A stretch of 64,000 nt of DNA from Lepiota brunneoincarnata (GCA_023014365.1 JAEBUN010000001.1:496001-560000), one strand, 5' to 3'. Counted from the first letter of the stretch, positions 33,408 to 46,210 are shown. Notes: a model not told the origin generated them from the letters alone. Program-made: numbers and translations.

Positions 33408-36400
33408 CTGTGCTCTGTCCCATCTCTTTTGCTTGTTTTTTTCTCTTCCCTAACCTTTTGCTAACACAGTTGTGAAAACTTCTTGATTGTCCCCTGCTTC
33501 ACTCTCTCTGTCTCCCAAATTTGTTCTAGTCTTCATTACCCCATCTTTTTTGGGCATGGGAAAAGCAGAGACCACTTGTTCTCCAGACCACTTGTTTGCC
33601 AGTCAATATACAGTGATTGACCATCAATCAACATGCCACCATCATTCGACACACCTTGCATTTGAGGGTGATAATGTAGTGCTTATTCTCTCAGAAATTC
33701 AGGAAAAATATGTTATGCATGTAGCTGGAAACACACCAAAAGGCATAAGGATTGAAATAAGAGGTACAGAGATATGAATATTCTTCCACTGAAAAAGGCC
33801 CAAAGTGAGGTTAAACAACTTTTGTTGTGGGATCAATCCAGATTTGAATGAGAAGTACTCCATATTTTGGCTTGATTTTGGGCTTAGTCTGTAGGTATAC
33901 ATCTAAGGTGTGGTAGTACCACATTTTACAGGACACAGAGGTCACCACTACTGAGTTATACAATTTCTTTCAGAGCATGACATTTAGGATGGAGGTAGAG
34001 ATCAGTAATGCAAAAGAAATCTGCTTCTCCTCCAATTTCCCCTCCACTTGCTTGGTATATCCACATTCCATATTATGGTTGCTCATACAGACTCAGAAGT
34101 TATCAAAAAGAAGAAGACTCAAGATGAAATGAACCAGAAACTGAATCATGCTGCAGAAGCATATAGCCTGGAAAAGCAGACTACACCAAAGCCACAAGGG
34201 CTCTAAGTATTTGTGGAACAATTTGGAGTTCCATTGAAGAGCTTACAGTGTCATGTAAATGGGGAGCACACACAAGAGAAATATCTTGCAACTTCGCAGC
34301 AACTCAGCCCCACAAAAGAGCTCCTTGATTACAGTCAGCTGACCATGGAATGCCCCCTGGAAAAGGCCCAGATCATGGCTCCATAAGGATATGTCACATA
34401 CCTGTCACAGTGTGTCAAATGATGGTTTTCTCAGCTCTTTGGCATCAATATTCAGAAAAAATATCACAGGTAATTATATTACCCAACATATTTTAATACC
34501 TTCTAATATAGAGCAGAGCATCATTTAGTATAGGAATATCTAATTCACTCTGAAATTTGAGCAAAGCTGGGGGTAGAAAAAAATAAATTCAATCTAGTGT
34601 GTTGATTGACAGTCAATCCACTGTACAGCCCAATCTCTCATTTCTTACAGATCTCACATACCCCTGTCTTCCTGTACAATCACTCTCAGCATCAAGTCCC
34701 TGTAGTTGTATCACTGACCACACTTGCACCTCAGACTTGCCTTGCTTCCCATGTTTTGTTTTGTTTTGTTTTGCTTTGAATGAACTATGCTGGGACTCCC
34801 TTTTCCCCTTCTTTCCAACTATCACAAATTGTTCAGATAACTGTGACAATGAGATGAGCAAGTCCAGTTGCATCACACCAGAAACTTAATGCAAACAAAG
34901 GCCAACAGTTATTAACAATTGTATTTTGTATAAGCCTTAAGAAAAGATCAGGATGGGCCTCCATGGCCCTTTTATCTATATAAGGTATTTACAACTGTAG
35001 GCAAGAGTGGCAAAACATGAGGAAACAAACATGGAAAAAATAGGACATCATAAGAGTGATGGAAGAGCAGCCAAACCGCTACAATAACTCATGTTTCAAG
35101 TCACAATGTTGAGATTACAAGGGGTGGCTCCACTTCGAAAAGGCCAAGGTGGCATTTGAAGAAGGTGGTGGATGAGGAGTGTTGCTGGAAGACTCAGTTG
35201 AACAGCGCCAGGACTTGTGTGGGAGGACATCAGGTAGTGAGTCCCAGCCAACATTGGAGGATGCTGATGAGAAGGCTGGTGAGGCCAGGGAAAGGCAACA
35301 TTCTGGTTCCATGGGTTACTGTGACTATGAGTGGAGTTTTTGGAATTCCTATTTCTTACTTGTTTTATGCATGTGTATCATGACGATTTATCATGCATGA
35401 CTATGATTATAAAATGGTGATCAAGATTGAGAACAGCACCATTTGGCATACATTCTCGGCATCCCTGGTACCATAAACGCTGGGGATCATCAATCATTCT
35501 GACCTGAGATGTTCTCAAATCACCTGCGGATGTTACTTATTATTATTACCTACCCACATACCCAATACCCTGACTCAACTGCATGGAAGAAGAGGCCTTC
35601 TTGGTGTGGCACCAACTCACACCATGAAATGCCACAAAAGAATTCCCTATCAATATTGTGTCACACTACTGTCATGCCAGAGTGGCCAAAAGGTCTTACA
35701 GACAGTAGACTGATAAGCTTCCTCCAAACTCGTTGCTGGAGCTGATGGCATTCAAAAGTCCCAAGGAGCCCCACCATCATGCCCTTGAGCCCATAGCTTC
35801 TGCTCATATTACAATGCATTAAAGTGGCACTACCCATTGAATCAGAAAGGGAGGTTCAATTCTAGCAACAAAACACACAAGACCACACAGGATTTCCTGA
35901 GACCCTGGTTGGTTTCTGGATGGTGTGACCTCCCCTTGCAGAGTATATTAAACTGGGTGCCATGGACATTCTAGCACCCTGACCAGAAATAACCACATTT
36001 TCTCCCTCACTCCCCTCCCCCATGATTGTGTAATGCCAAAGGCAGGGTCGTCATCGGTACATCATTCCCCGAGAATATGGTGCAGAACCCCATATAACTG
36101 GATGGCAGAATCCAAACAGAGGTGGGGTACCTCCCAGCATATCATATCCCAGTACCACCCCCAGCCACAAGAAGATGGGGCAGCCATGTTGTAGCTGTAA
36201 TCAATGTAGAGGTAAGTGTACAATGTCCAATTGCAAATTTGAGATGCCAATTGTTTATAGAGTTGAAGAAAGGGTGCTCTAAGGATAAACTGTGTTCCCA
36301 TTGTATTCAACGAAAGTGCAAGTGCACATATGAAGGTGTACAGGTCCAGTGAGGACAGGGCCAAGTCACAAATGTAGCGAAAACAGGGTAGGATATTCAA

Positions 36401-38647
36401 CCCCTGGTCACACATTCAGGCAGTGTGCAATTGCAATCTATAAGTTTCCCCAAGTTGGAAATGAGGATGCAAAATTGGTTATAACAACATCAACAAGGCT
36501 TGAAACAACTGGGAAAGGTACATTTTTTACCTAAACATACCTAAAATGTGGAACCATTGACTAAAGCTACTCGCATTGCAGGTTTCACATTGTGAATCAG
36601 AACCCTTTTTCTGCTGTGTTAGCAAACTCTCTTAAATAATAATGCATTGATCCTGGTTCTGGTGAATGGGTGGTCCAGGTCATGCCATCACTCTGGGCCC
36701 CAACCCTAAGATGATGATCAGTGATGGGCCATAAGTAAACATGAGTTAGTCTGTGGCTCTGATGACACTGTCAGGAGACAGAGTGGGTGTCTGCAGGTGG
36801 GCAAGTATAATATACAATGGATGTGTAAGTGAGTGGTAAGCCCTTTTTCTTTCATTGCATGTGGCCCTGTTGCTGCAACTTAACAGTCAGTATATTCAAT
36901 GTTATGGCTTATGATGTGAGGAATGATCCGCTGATTACTGATGACTTGGCAAAGGTTAAGCACTGTATTGTGGGGGCATTTGGCATGATTATACATAAAG
37001 AAAGGGAAGCTCCCTGCTGCTCATGGTAAGCACAATCACATTATTGCTCAACTGCATGAATTGCTTTACTAATGGTGCAGGATCGGAAGGTGGTGATAAC
37101 GAGATTACTGAAGATACAAGCAACTGGGTATCAAAAAGACATATCACAGTTATGGGGGATAAAGTAGATCTAACCAGCATCACAGGTGCTATGCTGTGAA
37201 AGCCTCCAGGTAGCATGACCATTGAATCAAGCTGTATATCAGATTGGTATTGATTATTCCCATCAGCTGTGATGATGATTCTGATCTCCCCTCATGTGTG
37301 TGTAGAAGGTGTCATCCACTTCTGGGCAAATTGAAGCTAGTACATTTTGGCTTGCTGAATGCAGTTGATCACGACTCTGAGTGCTCTGGATAGCAGGTGG
37401 TGACAACCTGCAAACCATGACCACCATTGACAGACAACTACAGGATGTACCAGACTGTGCGATGGAGAAATGCATTTTGACCACCCTCTCCATTTACACA
37501 TCTCACCCACATCCACTGTTAACTCTAGGTATAAAGGATCTTGATTGGTGTCATTGCTGCTTTCACCTTGCCTTGGCAAGGTCTTTTTCCAGGCAAGGAA
37601 AAAAACCTTTTAGCTGTTGTTATGTAAAAACATGTCCCTCACATGTCACCCATGTGTTTGGGCAAGGGCTGATCAAAAGGTTGTCTGTTGTTGCTATGTA
37701 AAATTCCACATTGCTGTCTGCCAACGCCACAATCAAGTTTTTATGGCACACTGGCTCCAATTGCTCCAAGCTCCCTGGAAGACTGATACTTAATTCCATC
37801 TTCAGACTGTGGAGCATTTATGTTAGACAGCTCACAATCTGAGTTCATGTGCATCATTACTATTGTGTGTTCCACCCATCTTGAGATTTTCTTCCCATCA
37901 ATATTCCAACAGTCACTTAGCACAAAAGCCAGAATAGAGCATGAATATGATCCATCTTTCTGCAAATTTGGAGCAATTGCACACTATCCCACATAGTATT
38001 TATTGCTACATCTTTCCTAATTCTGACCTCAGACAGCAGTGCAGTTTTTTGGTATGCGGTTCCTTCATTGTTTCTGTGAGACTCTCTGTAATTGCTCCAT
38101 ATTTATAGGTGGCTCCATTATTTCCACGTCAAACTGTCTGGTAATTCCAACCTCAGACTGCACTGCATTTATGGTAGCTGGTTGGTGGGGAGACAGCTCA
38201 CATTCTTGCTCAATGTTCTTCTGTTCATGCTATCTTGAGTTGCTCATCATAGCCTTTTCCTGACATTTTTTCTGTCTCCTGGCAAATTTGGGGCACTTGA
38301 AGGACTGTCTGAGATATCATGATCTGTCCTGGAACCTATTCCATAGCAGTGTCTTGTATCGGCTTTTACACTATCTCATTTCCAGCAATTTTCTGGGAGG
38401 AAAAGCATGTGATTAGAGATTCAAGTTTTGTACACAAAACACAAACATAATACAACAGGTAACAATCTATGTTATAGACTATCATTGCTGTCTGACAAAT
38501 GGTAGTTCAATGGTAATGACAAAGAGATGAATACGGCATATCATTGACATTGTAAATAACACTAAACAAGCTGCGATGCTGTCTCTAATGTAATGAATCC
38601 CGAAAGTGCCATGATCAACCATATGTCTTGTTCATCACAGCACAGCA
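33408..38647. other. 5.2 kb of decayed repeat DNA, mostly unrecognised
   Basis: Many short ORFs but none with a family signature I trust, and composition is AT-rich with frequent stops. Exceptions are a possible helix-turn-helix transposase relic at 34081-34470 (listed separately) and a small Cys-rich stretch near 36180-36350 (CSHCIQRKCKC). The Helitron coding region begins at its right end. Upstream Helitron sequence or passenger DNA is possible. Confidence 0.4.
34081..34470 (+). pseudogene. Possible CENP-B/pogo-type transposase relic
   Basis: A broken frame reads HAAEAYSLEKQ, VFVEQFGVPLKSLQCHVNGE, then LSPTKELLDY and CPLEKAQI. This resembles the psq and CENP-B helix-turn-helix region of fungal pogo-like transposases, where an AA..FGVP..TL..R..G motif is followed by LSP.EE and G.PL. 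Several in-frame stops are present and no DDE domain was found. The match is weak and could be chance. Confidence 0.3.
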
Positions 38648-40447
38648 ATGGCAGTGCAGTATTGCCCAAAATGTCAGCAACCTTTGCAATCATGCAGGTC
38701 CAAACCATTTATTTACATATTCAATGTAATTAACACTGATTTACAGATTATACCTTACGAAGTGTACTCGACCACCCTCACCTATCATGGCTCCATTCTT
38801 CTACAACAGTGTCGACATCCTGCAGGCTCTGCATCACATTTCCATGCAAGAGATAGTATCTCTTTGTGATGGTCATCATTTTCATACTTGTGAACTTTGT
38901 TCTTGGCCCATTTTTCTAGATGCTATTGCATCACTGCCTATCCGTCAGCAAGATATTTTAATTCAATTTGCATCTGTTCACAATCATTCGACCCTTGCTT
39001 TTACAAACTCCAATGTTTCCCAACAAAATAATGTGACAATGACATCTACAAACAGATCAGCATCAGCCAATATCATGCATACATCATTCCTGAAACCTGT
39101 TTCGACCAATGTACACCATACACTTGTGTCAAATTTCATCAAACACACCAATTCCAAATCATTGCAATTGTTAACTTGTAGTGTTTGTGCTTGCAAACTG
39201 TGGGCATCATCATTTCAATCATGTAACATCATTTCTATCCCAAACCAACATCTCTTGCAACCCGCTGACATCATCCCTGAATACAACTTGATTGACAGTC
39301 TTCTTCTTTTTAATGAAGTAATCAGCTCTAATGGTGATTTGTCTGTCTGTAATGAATGTTGGAAGCGGTTGTCTAAGAATGTCCTTCCCAAACTCACTCT
39401 TACCAATAACATGTGGATTGGCTCTGTTCCAGAAGAGCTTCAATTGCTAACACTAGCCAAAAAGATTTTAATTGGCCATTATTTTCCTGCTGCCTACATT
39501 ATCAAAATGTTTCCGAAAAACCCTACCACCCCTTCCTGGAACCCTGATTCTTTCAACTGCAGTATGTGTGGCAATGTATCCACTTATCCTTTGGACACAA
39601 TGGATATATTGTCATTTGTCAAAGAAAACATTTTTCCACATCCACCTATCATCCTTGGTGCATGTGTATCAATTATGATGGTCACTCCACAAGGTTGGCC
39701 TGAACATTGTTTTCCCCATTTAGTTCAAGTCTGTCACCAATGAGTCTTTCATGCACTTTTGTGGCTTAAAAACCACAATCCTGTTTACAATGATATTACG
39801 ATCTCCAATGAGCGACTGTCATTGCTACCTGACAATGGCATCCCTCCCAAAATCATTCATACTACTCAGTACTCAAACAATGTTTCAACTGTGGCTCATG
39901 AACATGATAATTATGTACCATATATTGATAGCAAGTATCATTCCTTGCTATATTGTATCTTTCTAATTAATATATTAGCAGTTAATGATCCTGATTCACC
40001 TTCCAACATAGAAGAACAGGCTTTGATTGGTAAATTATATATGCCTTGTTGTTTGCAGTTAAATACATTGATTTATTTTATAGACAAGTATGGCATTCCA
40101 ATTCAGGCTTTGGGTGTTGTCAACATGCCAGGCAATTCTGTTCCAGATTCAGAAGTCCTAATCCATGCCATACAAAATTTAGCCAATTCTCAAACTGTCA
40201 CTTATTCCGATGGTATTCCACCTCATTTCGAAGTCCATCAAGGTTCTACTTTTATCAATGAGTATGGACGATGTGATTACCCTGGACAAACAACAAATAC
40301 AAGTAGCGATGGTCCACATTTCATTCTTGGATGTTTTCCATGTCCCTTCCCTTGTGGCCATGGTGTAAGGGCGACCTGGCTGACATGTTGCATTGGCTGA
40401 GCAGGAAGAAACCTTAGTGTCATTTCCAGACTTCTACCAAGTACATA

Positions 40448-42050
40448 CAGTAAGGGACAAAACCCTTCCAATGATTTTTATACTTCAACAAATATGTTAA
40501 TAACTGCCCACCTGCTAAGGATGAAACCTTCATATTTTAATTGGGAATACCTATATGACTCATATATCATCCTGCCAAATATCATTATGTCATATGCCAT
40601 TTTGGGAAGTCAGTGAATTAAACAATCATTTAAGGTCATTGGAAGGGTTTTGTCCACCTCTAAGAAATTACCAATAATTACACTTTTAGTACTTTGTATA
40701 CTCTCCCCTGGCATCCAAGACAGCCTGAACCCTATTAGGCATACTCTCTATCAGATTCTGACACACTTCTGCTGGAATCTGATCCCATTCCTTTTGTGTC
40801 CTATCCCATAATTCTTCCATCCCCTGAGGTGGAGTGTCATACTCCCCCAACTTGATTTTAAGGTGAGTCCACAAATGTTCAATTGGATTAAGGTCTGGAG
40901 ATTGTGGAGGCCACACCATAACCTCCATTTCAGCTGCTTTGAGCCATTTTTGAGCCTTGATGCACCTATGTTTGGGATCATTATCTTGTTGAAAGACAAT
41001 ATCCTCCACCTCTTTGTCATACCACTCTAGGCTCCCCTTGAGTTCATCCTCCAAAATGGTGACAAATAGATCACCATCCATCTTACCATTAATCTTGGCT
41101 GCCAACCCTGGACCCTCCCACAGCATACAGCCCCATACCATGATAGAACCTCCTCCAAACTTTGTGGTTTCCTGCACCAGCCTATCACTAAGCCTCTCCC
41201 CTGCTCTTTTCCAGACCCAAACCCTGCCATCTGACCCTAAGTGATTGATTTTGGTCTCATCTGACCAAAACACCCTCTTCCAGTCTTCCAGGGTCCAGTC
41301 TGCATGTGCCTCTGCCCACTCCAAGCTTTTCCTCTTGTGTATAACAGAGAGTTTAGGCCTTTTCTGCTTGACTACAGCCTTCATTCCAGCTTTTTTGAGT
41401 GCTCTGTGAACTTTTTTGGAGGATAGAGGTTGGCCAATGACAGTCCAAAGGGTTCTGGTGATTTGGGAGGCATTTTCAGCCTTGCAGGATGTGATAAGAT
41501 GAGTGGCATATTTGATATTGCCAACAGAAAGCTTGGTTGATCAGCCACCAAGTGACTTTGAAAGTATTGAATGATGTTTGGAGTGAAGATGAGATATAGT
41601 GCTGAGGCCAAGACAAGTGGTAAATGCAATATGGGTAGCAGAGTGGCCTTTGTCCAAAAGGGAAAGAATATGGTTGCATTGAGTCATAGAGAGAGATTGC
41701 ATGTTAGCAAAATGAGGTTGGGGGGGTGGTGTGAGCTAGGGGAGTGAGCAGCTATATTTATACATTATTCCAACCAGTCACATGACATTTATTTGCACTT
41801 ATTTGGTTCTAATAAACAAAATCATGTGATTAGAGTAGAGATGGACAAAACCCTTCCAATGACCTTAAATGATTGTTTAATTCACCGACTTCCAAAAATG
41901 GCATATGACATAATGATATTTGGCAGGATGATACATGAGCCATATAGGTATTCCCAATTAAAATATGAAGGTTTCACCCTGAGTGGGTGGGCAGTTATTA
42001 ACATATTTGTTGAAGTATAAAAATCATTGGAAGGGTTTTGTCCCTTACTG
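40448..42050 (-). mobile_element. Tc1/mariner element with 208-bp inverted repeats
   Basis: 1,603 bp with TA duplications at 40446-40447 and 42051-42052. Terminal inverted repeats of 208 bp (40448-40655 and 41843-42050) begin CAGTAAGGGACAAAACCC and are nearly identical. Each repeat carries the motif GGACAAAACCCTTCCAATGA twice, once at its outer end and once at its inner end in inverted orientation. One transposase ORF is inside. It is inserted in the Helitron relic. Confidence 0.95.
40686..41702 (-). pseudogene. Tc1-like DD34E transposase with one stop
   Basis: 338 codons from ATG at 41702 to the stop at 40686, the usual length for Tc1 transposases. The N-terminal part has a helix-turn-helix (HILSLLDKGHSATHIAF) and a second one (NASQITRTLW...SSKKVHRALKKAG). 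The catalytic domain has WSDETKI, QQDNDPKH and SPDLNPIEHLW, giving a D-34-E spacing. A single in-frame TGA lies in the linker after SKSLGG, where the family has a basic GRP-like hook, so CGA>TGA is likely. From MKAVVKQKRPKLS onward the frame is clean. Otherwise intact, so inactivation was recent. Confidence 0.92.
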
Positions 42051-42270
42051 TACCTGAGCAGGGAGAAACCTTAGAGAATCGAGTAAGGTTTCTCCGAGCT
42101 CACCTACACTACTTATACTACCTGCCATAAGGTCCAAGTTGAGTAATCCATTCTACATAAATGGCCATAAGGTGTCAGGGATGCCTAAAGTAAGTATAGT
42201 CAGGAATGGGCTTGGGATAGGGTCATGCATGCCAGTGAGGGTTCACATCTGCATTGGAGGGGTGTAGGAG

Positions 42271-42430
42271 GGAATTCTGAGTACTGGGGTGTCAGGGGAC
42301 AGATTTCTGAGCATTGGGAGGCTGGAAATCGGATTTCTGAGTGCAGGAAGGCTGGAAATCAGACTTCTGAGTACAGGAGGGCTGGGGATTAGATTTCCAA
42401 GTGCAGGAAGGCTGGAAATCGGAATTCCGA
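42271..42430. repeat. 30-bp minisatellite in the Helitron relic
   Basis: Five units of exactly 30 bp starting at 42271, 42301, 42331, 42361 and 42391, plus a partial one. Core: TTCTGAGTGCAGGAAGGCTG. It lies between the Tc1 element and the point where Helitron coding sequence resumes. Confidence 0.85.
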
Positions 42431-43521
42431 ATCTGCAGTTGTGAGCAATGACCTGGAGTTCCCCTTAGACATGGCAGCTTTGAGATATCACACCCAACAT
42501 ATGTCTCAATAGAACAACATGTCTGATGGGCTTTGCAATACACTGATCATCATTTCCGCTATGATCTTCATTTTGCATTTCAAGTAATGGGTATACTGCA
42601 AAAACGACAAGTTTGCCAAGCAGCAAAGCTACAAATATCAAAAGCCATCTTCTTCAATCATATTCATGACTTTTCTTGCCTTCTTCCTGCCGACTTCTAC
42701 CATGCTAGTGAAGAACAAGCACAGCAACAAATGATCAGTAATCCTACAATACAAATTTTTTGCAACAATATTGCTAGCATGCATGGTCATGTTTTTGGGA
42801 TGGAAGAGTCCCAAATAATGATCCAAATCAAAATCTGGTCATTGGTTGCTCAATTCGGTGCTCCATGTATCTGGCTTACAATAAATCCTTCTGATGTGCA
42901 TAATCCTATTGTGCATCATCTTGCTGGTGAACATATTGACCTTACCAATTTCAATCTGGCTATAGGACCAAGAGCAACAGAGCATGCCATTATTGCTGCA
43001 CATGATCCCTATGCCACTACTGTTTTCTCTTATTGTGTTATTGATGCTTTATACACTGTTATGTTGGGGATCAAAAAAGTGCAATCATCAAATCATATTC
43101 AATGCTCTCAGGGCCTTCTGGGAGTTTTACAAGCTTATGTTGGAGTAGTAGAGGCTCAAGGCTGAGGAACACTACACCTGCATACTCTTCTATGGATCAA
43201 AGAGTCACCCACAAGTCATAAAATGTAGCAAGCTCTCAAACAAGTTGACTTTCATAATCGCATTATTGATTTTATTCAAGCAAATATTCATGCCAACATT
43301 AATGATCTTGATTCGACTCAGTTGTCAAACATTCCCACATCATCTGATGTCACCTATGCTTGTCCACTTGATCCTCAATGTCAAAATTATGAAGTTGAAT
43401 GCCAACAATGTGAATTGTTATATGTTTGCAATTTTCAGCTTCACACCTGCTCCTCCCGTACTTGTCTTGTGAAACATAATGGCAAACTTGTTTGCAAATG
43501 TCATGCACCATTCCCACTCGC

Positions 43522-43943
43522 TGTTACCCAGGTTAGGGGTTTGCTCTTGAGTAGCACAGGGTTTGACACAGGATGTCTATAAAGACTTGGTCCTGTCCTA
43601 CTAAGTGTGACTTGGAGACTGATGGAGCACTATAGTCCAGCCAGTTTAGAGGCAAAGAGTTATAGGAGGCAAGAACTTTATAACACTAAGATAAGGATAC
43701 AAGGGTATGGTACAGTATCCTTATATACTACTATGTGTGGCTATGCTCCTACTATATTGTATATCTGGACCCAGGTAAGTGAGTCATATCTTTATCTATC
43801 TAAGTATAGATTGCTCTGATGGTACTTCTGTTTGTTTCAGAATAACAGGTCTTCTATCTATTTATATACTTTGGGTGCTTCTGATAAGAGTTCCTTCCGG
43901 TGAGGCTTCTGATAAGGGGAGTTTAAGGGGACTTCTGATAACA
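43522..43943 (-). repeat. 3' LTR of Gypsy element Y
   Basis: 422 bp, TGTTATCAGAAG...CTGGGTAACA in minus orientation. In that orientation it is preceded by a purine-rich tract, AGAAATGGGGTAA, as polypurine tract. A TATATAAATA box lies inside. It pairs with the forward copy at 33015-33407. Confidence 0.88.
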
Positions 43944-44243
43944 TTACCCCATTTCTAAGGTTATATTCCACTATAACTGTTTACGTCTTTTCCTTCTGTT
44001 GTGTTTGAGTGGAGTTTAGAAGTCTCCTACTGGTTCTCCGCACATGTTAGACATGGCGATGTTATCATATCCATTGTCAAAGTCAATCTTCAGGGTATTC
44101 GAGTCCTGAGTATTGGTAATGGAGCAATGGGGTGGTTTGGGGTTGAGCTGCCATAGGTCTGTTATAAGGCATATGTCTTGTTCCTTTTGAAGGGCATTTG
44201 GTTCATTTGTGGCAAGGTTGGAATACTCCACAGTGTGGGCATC

Positions 44244-44953
44244 TGTTATGATCCATGCTCCTTCTGTATCCAAGGATAACTGGAGACGGCCTTCAATCAC
44301 TCTACAAGGTGTCCGAGATGGTTGGCCTTGTAGAGCTTAGTGGATCGTGCTCAATGAGATAATGAGGGAACACGCCAAGTTAAGGCAGAGAGGGTTAACA
44401 ACCACTGTTAACAAGATTAAAGCTTGAGGCTTTAATCTCTACTTGTACAGGCCTTATATACCTATGAGATATTATATACTCATTATAGGTTATTGGGCTG
44501 TTCTACTTGTCCTGCACAGTCTTGACCATGATGCACATCCTAGCTGATGGCATCCTACTGTTATTTATATCTTACAATGAGTCAGTGTCCTCGTTCTCCA
44601 TTCTGCTGCTGTGCAATGTTCCATTGCTTTCCTCTGACTCATAATTCTCTTCTCCTGATTCTATCTCCATGGATTCTCTTCCATTCTTGCTCTCCATTCT
44701 CTCAGTGCTTCCATCCGTATTGGAGGTTGGATTGGTTGATCCATGGCTATCTTCTTCATCCTCAGGGTATTCCAGAATATCCTCCAGAGTTATCTCTATT
44801 CCTGCTTCTCTTGCCAAGTCCTGCATGGCGTTGTAATATTCCCCTTCTTCGTCTTCATATTCCTGTGCTTGCAACTGGTCTGTGGTCTCCTGTACCCATC
44901 TTGTAAAGTCGAATAATTGTTCTTGTTCCTCTCGATCTGGACTGTTCATAACA
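44244..44953 (-). repeat. 3' LTR of Gypsy element G
   Basis: 710 bp. It contains, in minus orientation, the acidic ORF at its start, then a TATATAAGG box, and the hairpin AGATTAAAGCCTCAAGCTTT with its completing ATCT. Preceded by the polypurine tract. Confidence 0.95.
44572..44949 (-). CDS. LTR-embedded acidic ORF, 3' LTR copy
   Basis: 125 codons, beginning MNSPDREEQEQLFDFTRW four bases inside the LTR. About a third of residues are Asp or Glu, with a segment LEDILEYPEDEEDSHGST and a Ser-rich acidic tail ending TDSL. It begins about 50 bp after the ORF3 stop, so in a full-length RNA it would be the last ORF, in the U3 part of the 3' LTR. It is open in all three LTR copies in the window. No homolog recognised. 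It could be a chance ORF kept open by low divergence, or a real accessory protein. Confidence 0.5.
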   Translation of the reverse strand: MNSPDREEQEQLFDFTRWVQETTDQLQAQEYEDEEGEYYNAMQDLAREAGIEITLEDILEYPEDEEDSHGSTNPTSNTDGSTERMESKNGRESMEIESGEENYESEESNGTLHSSRMENEDTDSL

Positions 44954-44995
44954 TTATCCCCTTCTTAAGGTCTGATGTCCTCATCAGACATATCC

Positions 44996-46210
44996 TCAGT
45001 ATAATCCAACAGGCTCTCCTGTGATGTTTGATTTGGCAACGGGGTCCCAGTCATAGTAGGGGTTGGGTTCTGGAGAGTCGCTTTGATAACTTGGTGGCCT
45101 GGGGATGGCGGGTCTTGGGTAAGGTCGATGACGAGGGGTTCTCTGGAGTGAGTGGTGACAGGTGTGTTGAAGGACCAATTCAGAAAGTTGGTGGCTTCTG
45201 CCAGTAGATGTGGTGGTGGTGTTGGTGGCCAGAATGATGATGGGGGCACCTTGAATTCGGGTGCAGAGGGGTCTGGCTGAGGCAGGGTGCTGTTTGGTGT
45301 TTGCAATAATGTGTCAAATATTGTTGTTTGTGGTTTCGCATGTGAGGGATCAAGCTCTGCTTGGTATTCCTTGTGGGTGGCAATACAAGCCAGGTACCAT
45401 ACTTGCAGGTTGATGTTGGTAAGGGTTTCTTTTGCAGTGCTTCTCATAATGGCCGGGGGCAGTCTTTCGACAATATCAACATTGGTAGCATGGGCATCCT
45501 GCCTTGATATGGCCAAATCGATGGCAGCAATTGCAGCAAGTTCTGGTGTTGGATAAGTGATTGGTGGTAGTCCTGGTGGGGGCGTCATTAGAAGCAGATA
45601 TAACTTGTATAGCACTTGGTGGTTGGTTATTTGTATCCACCATGGGAGGGTTGGAAGGTTGGGTGGCGGTTCCAATAGGTAGGACAGGGCAGTCCTGACT
45701 TCCACTTCCATTGCTTGGGCTTGGGATCAGACTCTCGAACGGGAATTCAGTGAGAGCAGTTGATAGCATGGCAGAAATGGTAGTGTGGTCCTGTTCCTCT
45801 GTTGCACTAGAAAGAATAGTGGTGCATAATTCTTGGAATTCTGTTGTTCAGTCATGGACAAGGTGCTTGTGATACAAAAGAGCAGTAAATGTCTTCCAGC
45901 AGGTGTTGACCAGGGGTACCATCGCTGGACTGCATTTAAGATGGGTTCCAGTAATATGAAAGGGAACTTCATGTAAAAGGATGGATTGTATTTCGGGTTG
46001 ATTGGAGGGAAGGAAGGTATGCTGGATGATATAAGGACTGTTGGTCCTGTCTGGTTGGTTGTCAATGGTATTGGCGGCAGGGCCAGGTTGGCTATTTCCT
46101 GTGACATGGTTCACCAGGGATATGATTCTTTCCTGGATGAGAAGGTGTCCATCGTTGTCTGGCTCTGGGAGGTCTGGAGTGGTTGCTTGAGTGTTGGGTG
46201 GTTGGGTCAT
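44996..46210 (-). pseudogene. ORF3 of element G: bipartite zinc-finger protein
   Basis: A reading frame of 405 codons from ATG at 46210, which overlaps the end of the chromodomain ORF in another frame, down to 44996. It begins MTQPPNTQATTPDLPEPDN. In the middle are a CCHC knuckle (CNCCHRFGHIKAGC) and at once CPCYQC-stop-YCRKTAPGHYEKHC, the same second Cys/His module as in element Y. It ends DWDPVAKSNITGEPVGLY, again shared with Y. Several in-frame stops occur (one right inside the second module, another near 45848). Part of the C-terminal half reads better in a neighbouring frame (45711-44965, containing LVIDLTQD), so frameshifts are likely. Function unknown. Confidence 0.65.

Larger units (their letters stand above)
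38648..43521 (+). pseudogene. Helitron replicase (Rep) relic, truncated
   Basis: Starts MAVQYCPKCQQPLQSC with an intron at about 38698-38747, then runs through the N-terminal domain of fungal Helitron proteins: CELCSWPIF, LSVCNECWKRLSKN, LTNNMWIGSVPEELQLLTL and HYFPAAYIIKMFPK. A Tc1 element splits it at 40448-42050. It resumes near 42484 with WALQYTDHHFRYDLHFAF, GILQKRQVCQAA, the PCIWLTINPSDVHNPI block and VEAQG-stop-GTLHLH, the HUH region of the Rep nuclease, then a Cys-rich part. It ends where a Y-type LTR begins at 43522. The helicase domain and 3' end are missing. At least two stops replace arginines expected from the family (V-R-WALQY and AQG-R-GTLHLH). Confidence 0.75.

Noticed and set aside
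33015..43943. Inverted LTR pair as terminal repeats of one 10-kb element
   Set aside because: Each LTR is adjoined by ORF3 of its own Gypsy unit on the outer side, so they are ends of separate elements.
44965..45711. 248-aa open frame in element G taken as the true ORF3
   Set aside because: The zinc modules and the SNITGEP end, shared with Y, are in the other frame; in the forward Y copy all parts lie in one frame. This long frame is at best a mid-section after a frameshift.
44996..46210. ORF3 as an envelope gene
   Set aside because: Position fits, but there is no signal peptide, membrane segment or glycoprotein-like Cys pattern; the Cys/His spacing is zinc-knuckle-like.
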